A stretch of DNA of 64,000 bases from Enoplolaimus lenunculus (lineage: Eukaryota > Nematoda > Enoplea > Enoplida > Thoracostomopsidae). The first letter of the stretch is position 1. Each line of letters starts with the position of its first letter. A model generated the notes under the pieces. The model saw only the letters and a program-made list of their open reading frames with translations, was not told the origin of the DNA and did not search any database. Positions 11,001 to 26,000 of the stretch are shown here, piece after piece. The DNA is taken from contig JASANG010002804.1 of NCBI GenBank assembly GCA_030248215.1, positions 1 to 64,000 of the forward strand. The letters are read 5' to 3'. The position numbers and the translations under genes were made by a program.

Positions 11001-14000
11001 TGCAAACCGTCAGGTTTAGCCATGTCTCCCGCAGGTGTCACTAGAACCCCTTTCCCGCGCTCAGTAGACAGTCTGGAGTCGTTCGCGTCTCGTTGTAAAC
11101 GTATTGAATTCAACGAGCGTCGAGTTGAACTGAACCGTGACCCAACAGGTGCCGGTGATCCTGATCTGTTTGCGGGACTATCAAGGCATATCCCGGCGGT
11201 TCCGGATTGGTCCATTAAAAACGTGAGCAAGCAATCTTTTGACGATGTCACACCTGAATTTCCAGGCGTCAGCACGGATTGCGAGGGTGAATTCCGGGCG
11301 GTGGAAGCTCTAGCCTGCTGGGTTGCGGGTTTAAAGTAATGCCGTAGGGTAATGTCGTCGATATTTGTGTAGTCTGAAACGCTGCTATAAGAAGAAGCTA
11401 AAGTGGTGTCGCTGGAGTTCACTGGGGATGGCGTGTGTTGTGAAGAGCTTGGAGTACGTTTCAGCGATGGTAGAAAGTCTGAAAAAAATAGAAACTGATT
11501 GAAACAAAATCTGAAGGGACAAATGAAAAAATTCGCTTACGATTATATTTTTTTATTTTTACGTCAATCATTTTTAAATACTGAATTTTATCGTTGTCAA
11601 CACGAAATGGTCTTAACGGTACAAGAATTTAACATTTAGAAGGTGGTAATAGTTTCAAGTGTTAGCTTTGGAAGATTGATAGGCTAAATTTGCTAACACA
11701 GCTTCGATTTTTGAATTCAACTATCAAACATTTATTAACGAACATGTGGGTACACCTATACCGATTACTAAGCTTTCAACCTTAACTTCATGCGCTTACC
11801 GTTATGACCATTTTTCTTTGCAATTCGTTGTTCCTTTAATTTTTTCCGCATTTCAGCTTTTTCTTGTTGTTTTCGGCGTTCGTTATTTTCCTAAAAACAC
11901 CAAAACAATATTCGTTACACAATTATTTTGAACGTAACGATTTTCGGCTAAAAATAAACTTTATTTAGCGTTATTATCTGGAAAAAAATGTTAACACTGC
12001 TCACAGAGAGCAGGTGATCTGAAAATTTAAGTTTGATATCTTGCTGTGTTGAGCGCAGAATAATATTCTTTGTTCTCGCCGCAACATAAGAACAACCATA
12101 AGAGCCAGTAAAACTGATCATTGTAAAAAAATTACTTAAAAACTGCTTGTTAGCAATGTTTAACAGTGCTTAAACGACCTTATAATCCAAAACAGTTAAC
12201 TTAAACAGCACCCCAAAAAAATGCCACATATTTAAAAATTATAATAAAAACTTTTAAACTATAAGCAATATTTATATTTTTCAATCTTTACCTCAACAGC
12301 TTTGCTAAACCGTTGTATAAATGTATAAAATAGTCGAAAACATTCTTCAAGTTTAAATGATGTTACGTCTTCACAGAAAAACTGCGCGAGATCCACCCGA
12401 AGCCTTTCTACTTCGTTAATGTTATTCTGTAACGTGACGAGTTCTGTTTTGGCAAACTGAAAATAGGAAAAAATGTAAATTTTTATTAACTTTTGTAACC
12501 ATAACAAAGTACTAAAAACAAGAATGACAAGAGTATGCCACTCTTAGTGTTCCGCATTGTACAAAATGTACCACCGGGCGTTGCATTTTTGGCCGGCTCC
12601 CTTATTTAGAAGCGGGGTCGGTATCACATGCAATACCTGTAAAATAAAATGTACGCGGAGCATTTCTGGTGCCGGATATATACAGTGCTGTGGTTTTCAC
12701 ACGTTGTACCCCCTTCTAAATATGGGGAGATCGGTCATAAACGCAACGAGTGCCGGGTACATTTCGTACCATGCGGGACCCAAAGAGTTACATGCTTTGT
12801 ATCATGCACTCTTGGTACAACTGTTTGCTTTCAATGCTGTACCTTAAGCAAACGTGGCTCAAAAAACAAGAAATCGGTAGACGCATCCCTGAAATAGCTG
12901 TATTGTAGAGTAAATTTTGCTCTGGAAATTGTAAAAAAATTGCAGATACAACGCAAATTAAAACTCATTTTGCGCCTTGTGCGATGCAAACGTTGCCAAC
13001 TTAAGCTCGTGTATAGATCAGGGGCGGACCGTTTTTCCGCCAGACTGCTGTGGAGTAAACTTATTAGCTTTAGACTATTTTTTGCTTAGACTTAGACTTA
13101 GAAATGTGCTAATACTTCTCTGTTACGGCGCCGATCTATTCGTAGGCTCAATCTGTAAATAAAATAGTTATTTGCTATACTAGAAAAGCTTCGAAATTTC
13201 AAGGCGCAGAAAGCATTGTTCCAACAAAAATCTATGGATACTTCACTGCGCCTAATCCGATGATTAAATCCGAACTAAATACTCCTAAATTTAATAAATT
13301 GCAAATATTGACATAAAAAACCGTAAACTTAAACTTGCGTCCAAGTTGTCGATCGCATTGAAACCGTCATTTGAGGGTAATTGAATGAAAAATATTACTT
13401 TAAAATATGAAAAAATGTTCAATAAATATATTAAGAAAGCCAAAAAAGAATCTTGTAAATTTAGGCTTTGGCACAGTTCTAGAAAAAAAGCTTGCCTAAA
13501 GCCTAAGCCTTATCCGTAAATGTACCGAGTGAAGTGTACAAAAGGATAAAATCCAAAAATACAACCTCGAAATGCTTACATCTAAAAATGTGTTCATCTG
13601 ATCAAGAATTCCAACATCGGACACTTGAACCACTTGTTTCGACACTTTTTCCGTTCGAAGTCGTAAATTCGTAATATCTTGACGAATCGTTTCGACTGAC
13701 TGGCTAAAACAATGAAAAAATTTCGTACGAAAGTGGAATTTATTTAATTATTACAGAGAGCTCGTGTTGCTATTATGGTGCATACATGCTTATTTTAATT
13801 TTAAGGAAATAAAAATATTTTAGTTCTCAGTAATGAAATCCCGATAAACAATTCACATCCACGATTTCTGGAACCAGTGCCCATATTCTCCAATGCGCGT
13901 AGCACCTATCACTAAAAATGGTAATGCTAAAGTTGGAAACAGCTAATCATAAATTTCTAATTGATTTTAGAAATATTTTCGCGCTTCATTTGATCGACGA

Positions 14001-17000
14001 TTGGGCACATTTTGAGATCCACCGCTGCCATTGGTCGTTTAAATCTAATTACTAAAATGATCCGAACCAGCGGCCACCCAGGTCATGTCCATTCTACAGG
14101 GTTCAAAACTAAAATTTTGCATTAAGATTTAGTTATAAAATATCGTTTGGCTTCCTGGTCGCTAAAATCGAGGCTGTTTATCATTATTATTGATAGATTA
14201 CGCACGTACCGTCAAAAAGTTCCGGATCAGCCATTACTGATTATCGATGCTGTACACCGATACGTACCTGATATATATATTCTGTTACTCTCTAGTCTCA
14301 TATGGTTCTAAAATTTGTCTCATCAAATTAATTATTCTCCATATGAATAGCCTATTTATAACTTTTTTACGTAAATTCCTAATTTATGGTCAGACGAATA
14401 ATACGTAGTAATTGTCACCACCAACTACTACAGAATAAATAGTAAAATCACAAAATATCGGCTGTATTTGGTGCCAAATTTTGTTTTTTTTGGTCGAATA
14501 AAACAGGTTTAAACTTAAACAACTAAAATAACCTGTGGGTCGTAGTATAATTAAAATAACCTGTGTGTCGTAGTATAATTAACAACTGTGGATGACTGAA
14601 GACGATTTCAGTGTACCCTGCAGCAAGGCCCATATCCAGCTCAACATGCTGGTAGTGTGGCGTAAATTCAGCAAGGACATGAGACAGTTTAGTATGATTT
14701 AGAAGTGGTGCTAAAGTTTTTTCGATATCAATCAAAAATATTTCAAGCCAGCTTCAGACCCCCTACGCCGAATTTTTCGATTCAAAATAACCCCGAACGC
14801 ACGTTACTGATAGGATGGTCCCCTGTTTTCTGCAGGACAGCAATAGTGTGTAGGATTAGAATTTAGACTAATTTTAACGGTTGCCTGTAGTCAGCATTGA
14901 CTGATCAAATGAAAGCAACACCGGCCACGCCACCCCCCAGACAGGGAACAAAATCAAAATTGTTTAAGTTGTAGTACTAGAATTGACTTTTGGCTTTTCG
15001 CTCGGGAACCTTTTTTAATTTTATATATCGCGCGGTCATCCTTTGACGAATTTCTGGCTGCGACACTTCCAGAAATTTAAGTTGCCAATATTTTTTAAAA
15101 ATTTCTAAATTTTAGCTAATACCGAAAATTTTATTTCAAATATTTTACAACTTTATGTATCTATCAAAACGATTAGGCGAGTTTAGGTGAATGATGCTAA
15201 CTTTCCCATGTTTAATCTGTTGGTTAACCAGTATTGTAAATCCAAGTAACATTTGCTTTTAATTTTCAAGATTGATCAAAAATGCGGTGTTTCCGTTATG
15301 ATTTTGTTTGCGATATAGTTAAGAAAAGATTTATTACTAGTAGACGTCTGCTGAAGGACTATATATTCCTTATCCACAACCCAAAAATTTATGCTCTGCT
15401 GGTTTTTTGAATATTTTCACTTTTATAACATCCGCTTTCAACTGTTTCTACCCGAGGGCTATTTTGCCTCTAATTGGTTGAGTTTAAAAATACCTCCTCT
15501 CAATTTATGACAAAAACATCATCGACTCTCGGTACAGCTAACTGGCCACTGCTTAAAGTTTAATAAATTGTTTTGCTTTGAATTAATGCTAAAATAGCTA
15601 GCATTTAATAAATGCTGAAGTCATAAAAGACTTACCGCTGCGCGTCTTCGAGGCATTTCATGTCATTGCGTAATTCAAGCAAGTTCGGATCGATTTTTTC
15701 GCATTCCTGAAAATAAATATATCGTGTTATAAACACAATATTTGCTCTAGTTGGCATTGTTTTTATGGTAAAATTTAGCTATAAATCACGTATATATCTC
15801 GCAATTTTGATCACAACTCCATTCGTAATTACCAGTGGTGGCGGTTCGAAAAAGTTCTGACGACAAAATACTGCCGTGAAAAAACACGTTATTTATCATT
15901 TAATATGATCTAGAGGTTTCATGCATTCAAGTTGGGCTCTATTCAAGATTGAACCCTTAAGAACAAAATTGAACCCTTAAGAACTACATTAAAAATTTTA
16001 AAATGTGTTTTTTCGAAACGGATTTAACCCACATATTCTGTGATTGAAAAGGAAACTGTTATGGTGGCGCTATACTTTTGACTATTTTAATGCTGTACAT
16101 GCAATGCTATCCGACACCTTACGGCAACGCACATGAATTGCCGCATGGCACCGCATACTGTAGTGAGCCGAATAAGAGGCGGCTTCCCATTCCGGGTCCC
16201 AATCCATAAGAGTCCCTATCCCTAATAAGAGACCGTAGGCGGATGGCGTCCCTAAACCTTAATTAGGGTCCATAAATGTCAATTATTCCTAATTATAGCG
16301 CATAAATGACTCTAGGACTAAATAAAGTTGAGTTCGAAACTTTAAAGCATACTTATGTTTTGGAAGTACATTCCTAAGTATAACCGTGCATTATCGCTCA
16401 AGCTTTTGACACGACAAAAATATACGTTTAGTTCAACGGATAGTTGCAATACCGAATACATATTAGTAACGAAAGACGGCGTAGGGCGAGTTAAAAATAA
16501 ATAACAGTGGGGTGACCTCTCGAGAAGCCAAATAAATACAGTCCGCACCTCTTATTCGGGTCACTACAGTAATTGTAAGCACAAATTCTTTGTCTTGCAA
16601 CGCCAACAAGTATTGCATCGCTCTTATGCTTAGCATATTTAACATTTTAAGATGTTTTCTTCTATAACACCCACGTTTTAAAATAATATTTTTGAGGCTT
16701 TGAATCTTCAACGCAGAAATTAATATCTGAAAAGCAGCCTAATACTTTTTTTAGTTTATTATTTTACATTTTCGTTTCAATTATTATTTCATACTTTGCG
16801 TCAATATTATTGTCCTGCTCGAGGCGATTGGTTTCAAAAATCATCTTCGAATAAAATTTTACAAAAATATTCAACCGGTTTTAGGTGAACATTTAAGTAG
16901 ACTTTATCAATGAGTTTAGTTTTTACAATTGCACCATTAGAACCGTTGTTTACGACTTACAAAACGCCGATGGGGCATTCACGCATTTGTGACGGCAAAG

Positions 17001-20000
17001 ACCGCGCGCTATATAACAGTGTAAAATGCTCAGAAGAACCGATACGCAAACACAATTTTAGCACTAAATCTTAATACGAAACATTAGTTTAAATTCCTGC
17101 TGCGGTCGTAGGCTGAGATCCTCAAGTGCGTGTGCCAGTACAAGCCGAGTTTTGAACAGATTTTGTCTTTTAGAAGATTTGAGAGATTTTAGAGAAGATA
17201 TATTTCTACGAAAACAAAACGAGAAACAAGACTCTTAAAATATGTTAAGTCGTCATAAGCGCGTTGTTAATATTTATGATGAGGCGGAAATAATCAACAG
17301 TTATTGTCTAACGATAACAGGAACCTGTATCCGTTTGATATACCGAATTTTCCAGCAAGAACATCACGTTGAGGTCCGTATTCAGAACCAAAGAGGAATA
17401 ATAATGGCCGGAGGTTCCGGAAAAATATTGTTTTGAAAACTGCAAAAATTTAGAGCAATAATTTAACAAAAATTAATTGATTTTTTTACGCTTTCCGACT
17501 TAGAACTCAAGGTTCATTTGGCGTTAATGTATTTTAAAGTGGCTAACTTGAATAAACGCGCTATAGACTATAGATTCAGTACCTGGTAAAACCTTGTGTA
17601 ATTTCATTATTTTGAAAATTTTGTATCATTCGACGCAGCTTAAAGAATTAAATGAATGCTGTTTATTATGTATCTACTTTAAATATTATTTGGCTTTGCA
17701 TTAGACATAGGCTTAGGCTGGCCTAAACTAAGAATCAGCTTAGACTTACGAAAATAATAACAGTAATAACAGTAATATGCGTTGGGAACACTTTTCCTCT
17801 CTATCAAATTTTAACAGTAGGAGTGGGTAGGAAAGTAAAACGTGGACTAAAATATGGATCAAAATTAACCACAGCGTATCGGTTTTCCAATATTCAAAAT
17901 TGCCATATGCTGCATCAAACTAAACCTTTCAAAAAAGATATTTTTAGGCTTTTGTGATTTGTTTAGTTTTAATCATATTCCAAATTACTAGCGTGTAAAA
18001 TCGTGTAATACCTAATAACTGCGTTAACAAGCATTTGACGTCAATTTCCGTTAAATCCAGCTTAATGAGTTTACGCGCGCGGAGACTATATATTAATTAT
18101 AGAATTAAATTTTGTTATATTAAGCCGTTTTCGATAAAACCTAAATTACGTAGCTAAACATAATTTTTAATTAATTTTTTTCTAGTTTTCCCATCCGATT
18201 ATTTATAGCTTCTTACGCTAATAAGATATTGAAAATTCGGACAGCAAATTTTAAAAGTGTTTTCTCAAAAACTATGGAATACGCAAGATTTCTAAAACTT
18301 GCATTAAATATTTTAGTCACTACAACCATTGCCGAAACCGGAAATGGTTGTTACTAAGAACGGCAGGAGTGAAGGCGACAACACAAATCGTTTTAACATA
18401 CAATTCTTCTAATGCTATCGTTAAAATTTGGGCCATGGAAGAAGACGAATATATTTCTAGGAAGCGGTGATCCATCCCTCCGTAGTTTTACTGTCCTAAC
18501 ATGAAGGTACTTGCCCTAAAGGCATAGCGTTTCAAAGTTGTTTCGTTTACGAAGTATTTTGCAAAATGTTATGTTCATGTCTGAAATTTGAGGATTTCAA
18601 ACTTTGGATGAAATTGACTTAACTTAAAATTAATGCTAGCACTGCTAATTGCAGACAGAACCTAATGAATGACGAGTAGCAGATTTCAGAACATTTTTCC
18701 TATTTAAGTTATCCTGTGACTGTATAAAACTTAATATTTTTAAAACTTTCGCAGTTGACTTGCTTGTCGATAGATGCTACACACATTTGAGAATATGGCA
18801 ATTCAATTTAACGTTTTACGGTCAGCGGCAAATCCAAAAGTTATAATACGTACCTTTCACTGTATGCTATACATCTGCCAATTTTCATAGCAGGAAAAAT
18901 TGTATGGTAAAAAAGCCCTTACTATTTTATTTCAAAAATTTTCTGACGGGGGAAGCATATCACCCCCACGGCCCCACTCTGAATCCGCTAGTGTATACGG
19001 TTGACAGAACAGCACTTGTTGCGTTAAAGTTTGTGGGGATTTTAAAAGGTATAAACGCTCACCAAAGCGACAAAATGTAACAAATTCGTTCTTGGCTTGT
19101 TTGCACGTATTTCAACCAACTTCGACAGCGAAGTCAACTTGAATCCTGCAGCGTTTCCACTGTAGCTGCCCTGAAACCACAAAAGTCAAAATACGAACAA
19201 GCTGGCAGTATAAATATATATACTTAATATTTTAAATTTGTTGGTTCGAAAAATTTACTATCTGACAAGCATGGCACTTTGCCAGGTGGCGAGAACAAGA
19301 ATTCGTCCTCGGTCAAATTTTGTGGGTCGCTTATACAAGGTTTTAGTTGAACCGGATAATGCAGTTGTGAATGGTGCAGAGCATAAGTTGGAAGTTTTTG
19401 CAAAATAAACACTTTAAGTTAGATACTTGCGCATCAAAACTGCCGAATTATACAAATATCTGTAGCATGGGTGTTCTTATTTGGCTGCCTCCCCAACTTG
19501 AAATGCTTTGTATACAGCTGATTTTTAGAGACAAGTATTGAAAAATTAAACAATTCACAACCGAGTTACAAAAGCACAAAGGTCCGCTTATCTCGAAAAG
19601 AAATCTTGGGACGGTGAGTGAAATATACTAGTGATGTGCAGATATTAAAGTTAAGAATTAAATGCAAGGAGACACATAAAAAAGTTGTCATATATTGAAC
19701 AAATATTCTCTGTAATTTATTGAACAAATATTCTCTGTAATTTAAGACAATTATGTCTTAATACGGACTCTAGACATATATATCTTAAATTTTAGATTTT
19801 TGTTTCTTACATTTTTCAGAAATATGGGTTTGAAAAGTTTCAGACTTAAAAGTCTGTAATTTAACACTTTGTTTCATGATCGATTAAGACAAATAGTACT
19901 GAAATACAAGACAAAGATTTTTGACGAGAACGACTCCAAAATTGGGGGCTTAGGTTCAACCAAATTCCTTAATTTTTGCAACCTAAGATACGTCCAAGAC

Positions 20001-23000
20001 GTAAACAGCTCCACCCGAAATATCCTTGAAATTGACCGTGTGTATAAGTCCGCCAGGACATAATGTATCTCCGAAAAGAGCGAAAATTGCAGCATACGAA
20101 TACGTATATATAAATGGATTTCAGAATTGAAGCTTTGCCGCGAGATTCAATGTAAAACTACATATGCATCTCGTTCGAATCGCTCGCCAGGTTTCGTCGA
20201 CAGTGGGGCCAAAGTTCAGTCGATCAAAACTGAAAGCTTGCTTTTAACATATGATTTAACAGAAAAAATATACGTCCAGCTTCAACCTCGCGTTGTTCGC
20301 GAGGTTGCAGCAATTGAGAGGTTTTGATGTCTGAAAAAACCCAAAAGTTTCTTGAGATTTAATATACTAACAAAAAACAAGTGTGACTTGTTTAGATCGC
20401 TCCACTCATGAGTTTCTGATATTCTGATGACCTCCCCAAATTATTCCGCCCCAAACTTAAATTTTCACAAAATCTTCCTCCATTGGACTCAAAATTTTTT
20501 GTTTGAAAATTTTGACAAATTATATACCATTTGAGACAGGTTTCGGAGCTAAGACGGATATTGTTAAATGTGTCCCAACCAGACGTATGGCTAACGAGTT
20601 ATTGTCAACTAACGAATTATTGTCAAATAACTATATTTGGCGTCGAACCATGATCGTTATCAGCTCGCCAAATCAGTTATATTTGACAACAACTCGTTAA
20701 GTAGATTTCTGATTGGAGAATCTTTAACACCAACAAAATTTTTTGGGTCCCAAGAGGCTGAACTTGTGACTTAAAAATTGAATTTTCAAAAATTCAGATT
20801 TGTGCATCAGATGATCCGGGGATTTCATCAGAAGCTCAAATATGCAAAGTTTCAAAATGCAAGCATTTCTGGGCTAACGCCGGCTAGGGTGGGATAGCCG
20901 ATCCCTCAGATAAACAATAAATTTTTCCATTTTCTCCCATTTTTTCCGAAAAAAATGGAAAAAATTCATTTTTAAGGTCACAATTTTTCCGTAAAAAACA
21001 ACCCTGTTTATATTTAAAATTTTATATTTTCAAATAGTTATAGCACCTACCAGTAGGTGACAATAGGTCCTGTGAATTTCGACCAGCCAATAGAGAGCTT
21101 TAAACTTGGCTCATTTTTGCACGTGATAAGTCCCATTTTATGGACCCAGTTTAATATTGTACCTGCTTCAGTACGCTTGTTTGAAAACCTATTACTAACT
21201 GACGATAGGTGTTGCACACTTTTCAGGATACGGGCCCTAATGTCAGCAATCTTATATAATTTCTGCTAACAAAAAATTATCTCTTCACCAAGAAATATAT
21301 AATACATCCAGTAAAATCACGACATAGGTAATTAATGAAAGAAAGATTTCCGACGTAAGAAGACACTATTTTTATACCTGATTCAAACCGTTTTTGAATA
21401 GCCTGAATAGATTTAAGAACAACATAGGTGTGCCTCTAAGCATTTATCCTTCAATAGCTAAACCGAAAAATTTACACTTACAGGGATCGTGCCGAAAACA
21501 ACCACTAAAATACTGGTCCTTCAGATATGAATTTGCCAACGACAGTAGAAATTCTTGCGAGACAGAAATGGATACAAATTATAGAAGCAGCCTCCACCGG
21601 CTTCAACTTTCAACATGCCGCTATGTAATTCAATGAGATCTGAGAAGCTATTCATAATCGACAAATAATTAATACTTAATGCGGCGTTATAGGTATCGAA
21701 TACAAAGAACACTCATTTTATTCCTTGTTTCGCTAAAAAAGCCGCTATGTTTAGACTAAATTCAAAATATAAGAATAAGTTCTTTTGTTCAAAGTTGAAT
21801 GAACAAATAGGTATTATAGCAACATTTGAGTATATTTATAGACTACATTTCAATACATTTGTTAATGAAGAAAGATGTATTGTAGTACCACCTTCTTTCA
21901 CCAACGGCACATACATGGAAAACGACTGGGTAAGAGATCTCATATAATCTGGATAGAATTCGCGTTTGCCAGCTAAATAAAGGTACAATTTCTTGACTTT
22001 AGCCGTTTATTCCTATAGAGAACTGAGATGTATGTAAATCTATGTAATTAAAGCTTCCAACATACTTTGTTTTTACAATAGTTTCATAGCACATAGACGT
22101 GATTGTTCTATAATTAAAAATTTGCACACAGATTTTTATTGAACAACTAGCACACCTTATATGTCTAACCTTAAAACCCATACGAAAAATACTGGATGTA
22201 CAGTAGTGCAACGGATAAATACCTTTACGTAATAAAACCGTTTCTACGCGTTATAATAGTAGGGGGACGTTTACAGGCGGATAAATTGGGGATATATCCC
22301 TTTCCAAACCTCTCGAGAAATAAGAAATAAATTACTCTCGGCATGGATTAAAGATTCATTAATAGATCCTAAAGGTCAAAAACTTTTAAATGAACTTATC
22401 GCATCTCACAAAAAAATCCTGGCTCCGGCTTTGCTGACTGTAAAAATATCAGCGAATTTTTTTCAGCTTTAACCACGATGTTACTGTATTGACCCGAATA
22501 AGAGGGGGTAATAAGAGGGGGTCCCTATTTTGAGTCCGAATCAATTGGAGTCCGTATTCCTAATAAAAGTCCGCAAGCGGATAGAGTCCCTAAACCATAA
22601 TTAGAGTCCATAAATGTCAATTAACCCTAATTGTAGCGCATAAATGACTCAAGTACCAAATAAATTTTAATTCGAAACTTTAAAGCGTACTTAAATTTTG
22701 AAAGTACATTCCTAAGTATAACCTTGCATTATCGCTCAAGCAATTGACAAAAGACAAATATACGTTTAATTCAAAGATCAGTAACGAAGGGCGGCGGAGC
22801 GTGAGTTAAAATTAAATAACAGTCCGTAACCGAATAACAAGGGGGGCACCCTCTGGAGAGGCCAAATAAATATCAGTCCCACCTCTTATTCGGGTCACTA
22901 CAGTAACCGGATATCTGTTTCCGTTTCCGGTAAAAATCAGAGTAAGTTTCCGTTGTTTTGATCGCTATGTGTTTGCGTTTTTGTTTACGTTATTTTTACT

Positions 23001-26000
23001 ATCCGTTTACACCCTGGCTTGAGCTGCAACAGAAACCTTATTTGGTAACCTATTGCAAAAATTTAACGTCTAGAGGCATTACTACACTAAAAACACGAGT
23101 TTAACAATATAATTTTATCACACCCTCACATTTCCGATCAACCCTAAAGGCTATTAATGTAGTTTTTCCCATAAGCCAACGGCCTAGAATCGCGCATATA
23201 TAATTATTAAGTAGGAGGTATCAAATATCCTAATATACTCATATTTTTATTACAATATTATTTTTCATTTTAGAATACTAGAGCTGTTGTAGATTATTAT
23301 GAAATAAAATCCAATTGTTCAAATTAAAATATGTCCATTTTAAAATCAACCATATCTTATGTTTTAAGGACCCGGGGAATCACGAAGCTCTATGTCGATA
23401 GATGTTCCTAGACAATCTAGCGAATTTGGTCTTTGAGAGCAGTTGAGCAAATTCGAGTATTAAAAACGCCACAAACCTTGAAATCCTAATATTCTCCAGG
23501 AGTATTATGAAATATGTATTTATCAAATTTAGAAAATTGGAATTTTTTCCCTCATTTTTAACGCACGTTCCTTTATAATTTAATAAGACATATTGAAATT
23601 AACGCTTAAAACAACGAATTTAAGATAATTCACAAAATATTTTGCATACATAATTTGTTTTCAAAACGAACTAGGTTCTTGTTCTTGTACACCTTGACGC
23701 CAGTGTTTGAAATTTCTGAGTGTGCCGCAACCAGATTTAAAATTAGGTTCAGACTGTATGCTTAAAACGAATTGAACTTCGGAACGAAATAGATGCATTT
23801 TCCTGGTAGTTTTTGGAATTTTCAAATTTTGGCATAACTTAGGCTTTTGGCTTCGGCTGGTTTTAGAATTAGCACTAGACTTAGGCTTATCTTCGCGATT
23901 AGGCTTAGGCTGACGGGGGCAGTATACGAAAAAATACGAATTTGATTAGCCGCGACGATTTACTAGAAAAAATTGTATTCATTTTTATCACTTAACAAAG
24001 TAACGTGATCGTGTAATTTATCCGCTACGATCCGTAGAGCCCAGGGTTGGGTCCAAATTTTTAGGTATTAAAAATCCAACTGTTTTCTAAATGAGATTGA
24101 GCTATACAATCTAGTCTTGTTTGTAATTTAATATGGTAAGTCAACCTATTAGTCGTTGTAGTTAACATTTTAGAATTTTAGAAGATAACAAAAGCCTAAA
24201 TTTAATCTAAATTAAATAATTCTTGCGCCGCAGATAGGATTTATCCGAGAACTCTGACCCTCGTAATGGTCCCTCTTTGTAAAGTACCAACGAAGACTGC
24301 AGTGTCAGCTAGGTAGGAACCAATGGCTCCGGACCGTTTAACTAAGCAGCTGGAAAAGCGGGTTATGGGTGGTTTCGAACTAGCGGCCTTCTGCGTGGGA
24401 AGTAGACGCTGTTACCACTGCGCCATGTAGCCCGCCTGTCCAACAACCATTATCGTCGACTATAGATGTCGACCGTACTCTGCCAGCAAGCATACTATAC
24501 AATGCACTGCATTATATTTCACGTGCACATAACGGACAAGCATGTCTCACATGATTACATACAGCAGCTGATCCAAAAACGACGAACCACATACGCGAGG
24601 GCCAAATGACAGAAAACAACACATAAGCGAACCGACCGAGGTGGCCAATAAGCTTAAATAACCGGCGAAATTTTGTGAACTCGCACAACTGGCGGTTTTG
24701 TCGGGTGCCCCGTGGTGCTTACCTCCAACCCTAGGGGAGAGCAATAGAGGGTTGGCAGACGTTGCACTGATGCCCGCCCCTAAGGGGCACGGGTGTTAGC
24801 AACCGCTGCACTGATTTTAGTTGCCTATCGTCAGATATCGAGCGAAATTTACTTGTAAAGTTTTTGCGTATTCGAAATCAAATTAATTAAACATATAAAA
24901 AATTTTATTCCGACACTTTTGAAAACAAATCAGCGGATAAAAAAAGACCAGACAGCGTTTTTCGGCGAATTTGAGTGCGTTCTATTCGTTTCAGAGCAAG
25001 AATTGTAATTCTTGTAGCTATTTTTAAATTTGAAATTTCCGTTTAATTTTAAAACCTATATTCCCAAATGTGGCTATTTTTGAGCGTTGTAGACGCATAA
25101 TTGATGAATTTGTTGGAAAAAACTCTCAAAACTGAAGCTGTTTTCTGATTTGTGAGAAAATACCATTTTATGAAGTCTAAGTCAACAATGAGTTTGAGCA
25201 ATCATTAAGAGCTCAAAGAATGTGACATCAGAATATTAGGATTAACGCTATTAATATAAGATCTATTCAGGACGAATTTGAACAGAACAAACTTTGTTCC
25301 ATGTTGAAATGATGCCCAAAATACGCAAAGCGGACGCTCCAGGTTTATTATAAAACTAATTGACGTAGTTGCATGCTTGCAACCCCAAATTTATTTCTCT
25401 CAAAAAACTTTACTCCTGCCTGAAACCTGCGCAACTGTTTTCGTTACATTTGATTTGACTTCATACAACTTTAGTTAACGCTGCCCAAAATACGTATATT
25501 TTTGGGGTGTTCCAGTTCTAGTTTACAGCATTCACATACATCACGTTGGGCCCGCCGAATTGACAAGATTTTTTCATTTGATATTAGGATTTCGTATAAA
25601 TTTCAGGCATGTAATTAATAATACAAATGAATATTTAAAACAAGCATTCAAAACACGGGTTCGACACTAAAACTAACTAAATTATGTTTGCTGGTTCCGG
25701 CCACACACGAAGCAGCTTATCTGCAATTGCCCTATTATTAATGTGTACTATCTCATCGTTTATAAGTTGCATGCAAACATCCGGCCAACTTACGGGAGAT
25801 GACAATCAAGGGTTAACAGTTCAAAATCGGGCGGATAAATTCGGGGCTCTGAAATTGTGTCCACCCGGTGGATCGAAATTTCGAATGGCGTGGAGCCTGG
25901 CGTGTCAACGTAAGCGTTCGTCGTTGACCGAGCATAGTGCGATAATGTTGCGCGAAGGTAGTGATTTCGGTAGCCGTAACGCTAAAATCTATGATTTTAT

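Larger units (their letters stand above)
19171..25683. other. 5' part of the host intron ahead of the insulin-like gene
   Basis: 6.5 kb. It holds a two-unit tandem of AATTTATTGAACAAATATTC type (19690-19745), a hairpin (20592-20700), MITE family 3 (21022-21237), MITE family 1 copy 3 (22484-22903), a hAT-like fragment (22905-23016), a TTAGGC stretch (23840-23920) and a tRNA-like SINE (24290-24570). The ~1 kb before the insulin start shows no clear gene. Confidence 0.5.

Noticed and set aside
19869-20063. 64-residue + strand open frame in the host intron
   Set aside because: Overlaps an equally long opposite-strand frame; no signal peptide, domain or splice context.
24547-24744. 65-residue minus open frame near the SINE
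   Set aside because: Overlaps repeat sequence, with no domain or splice support.
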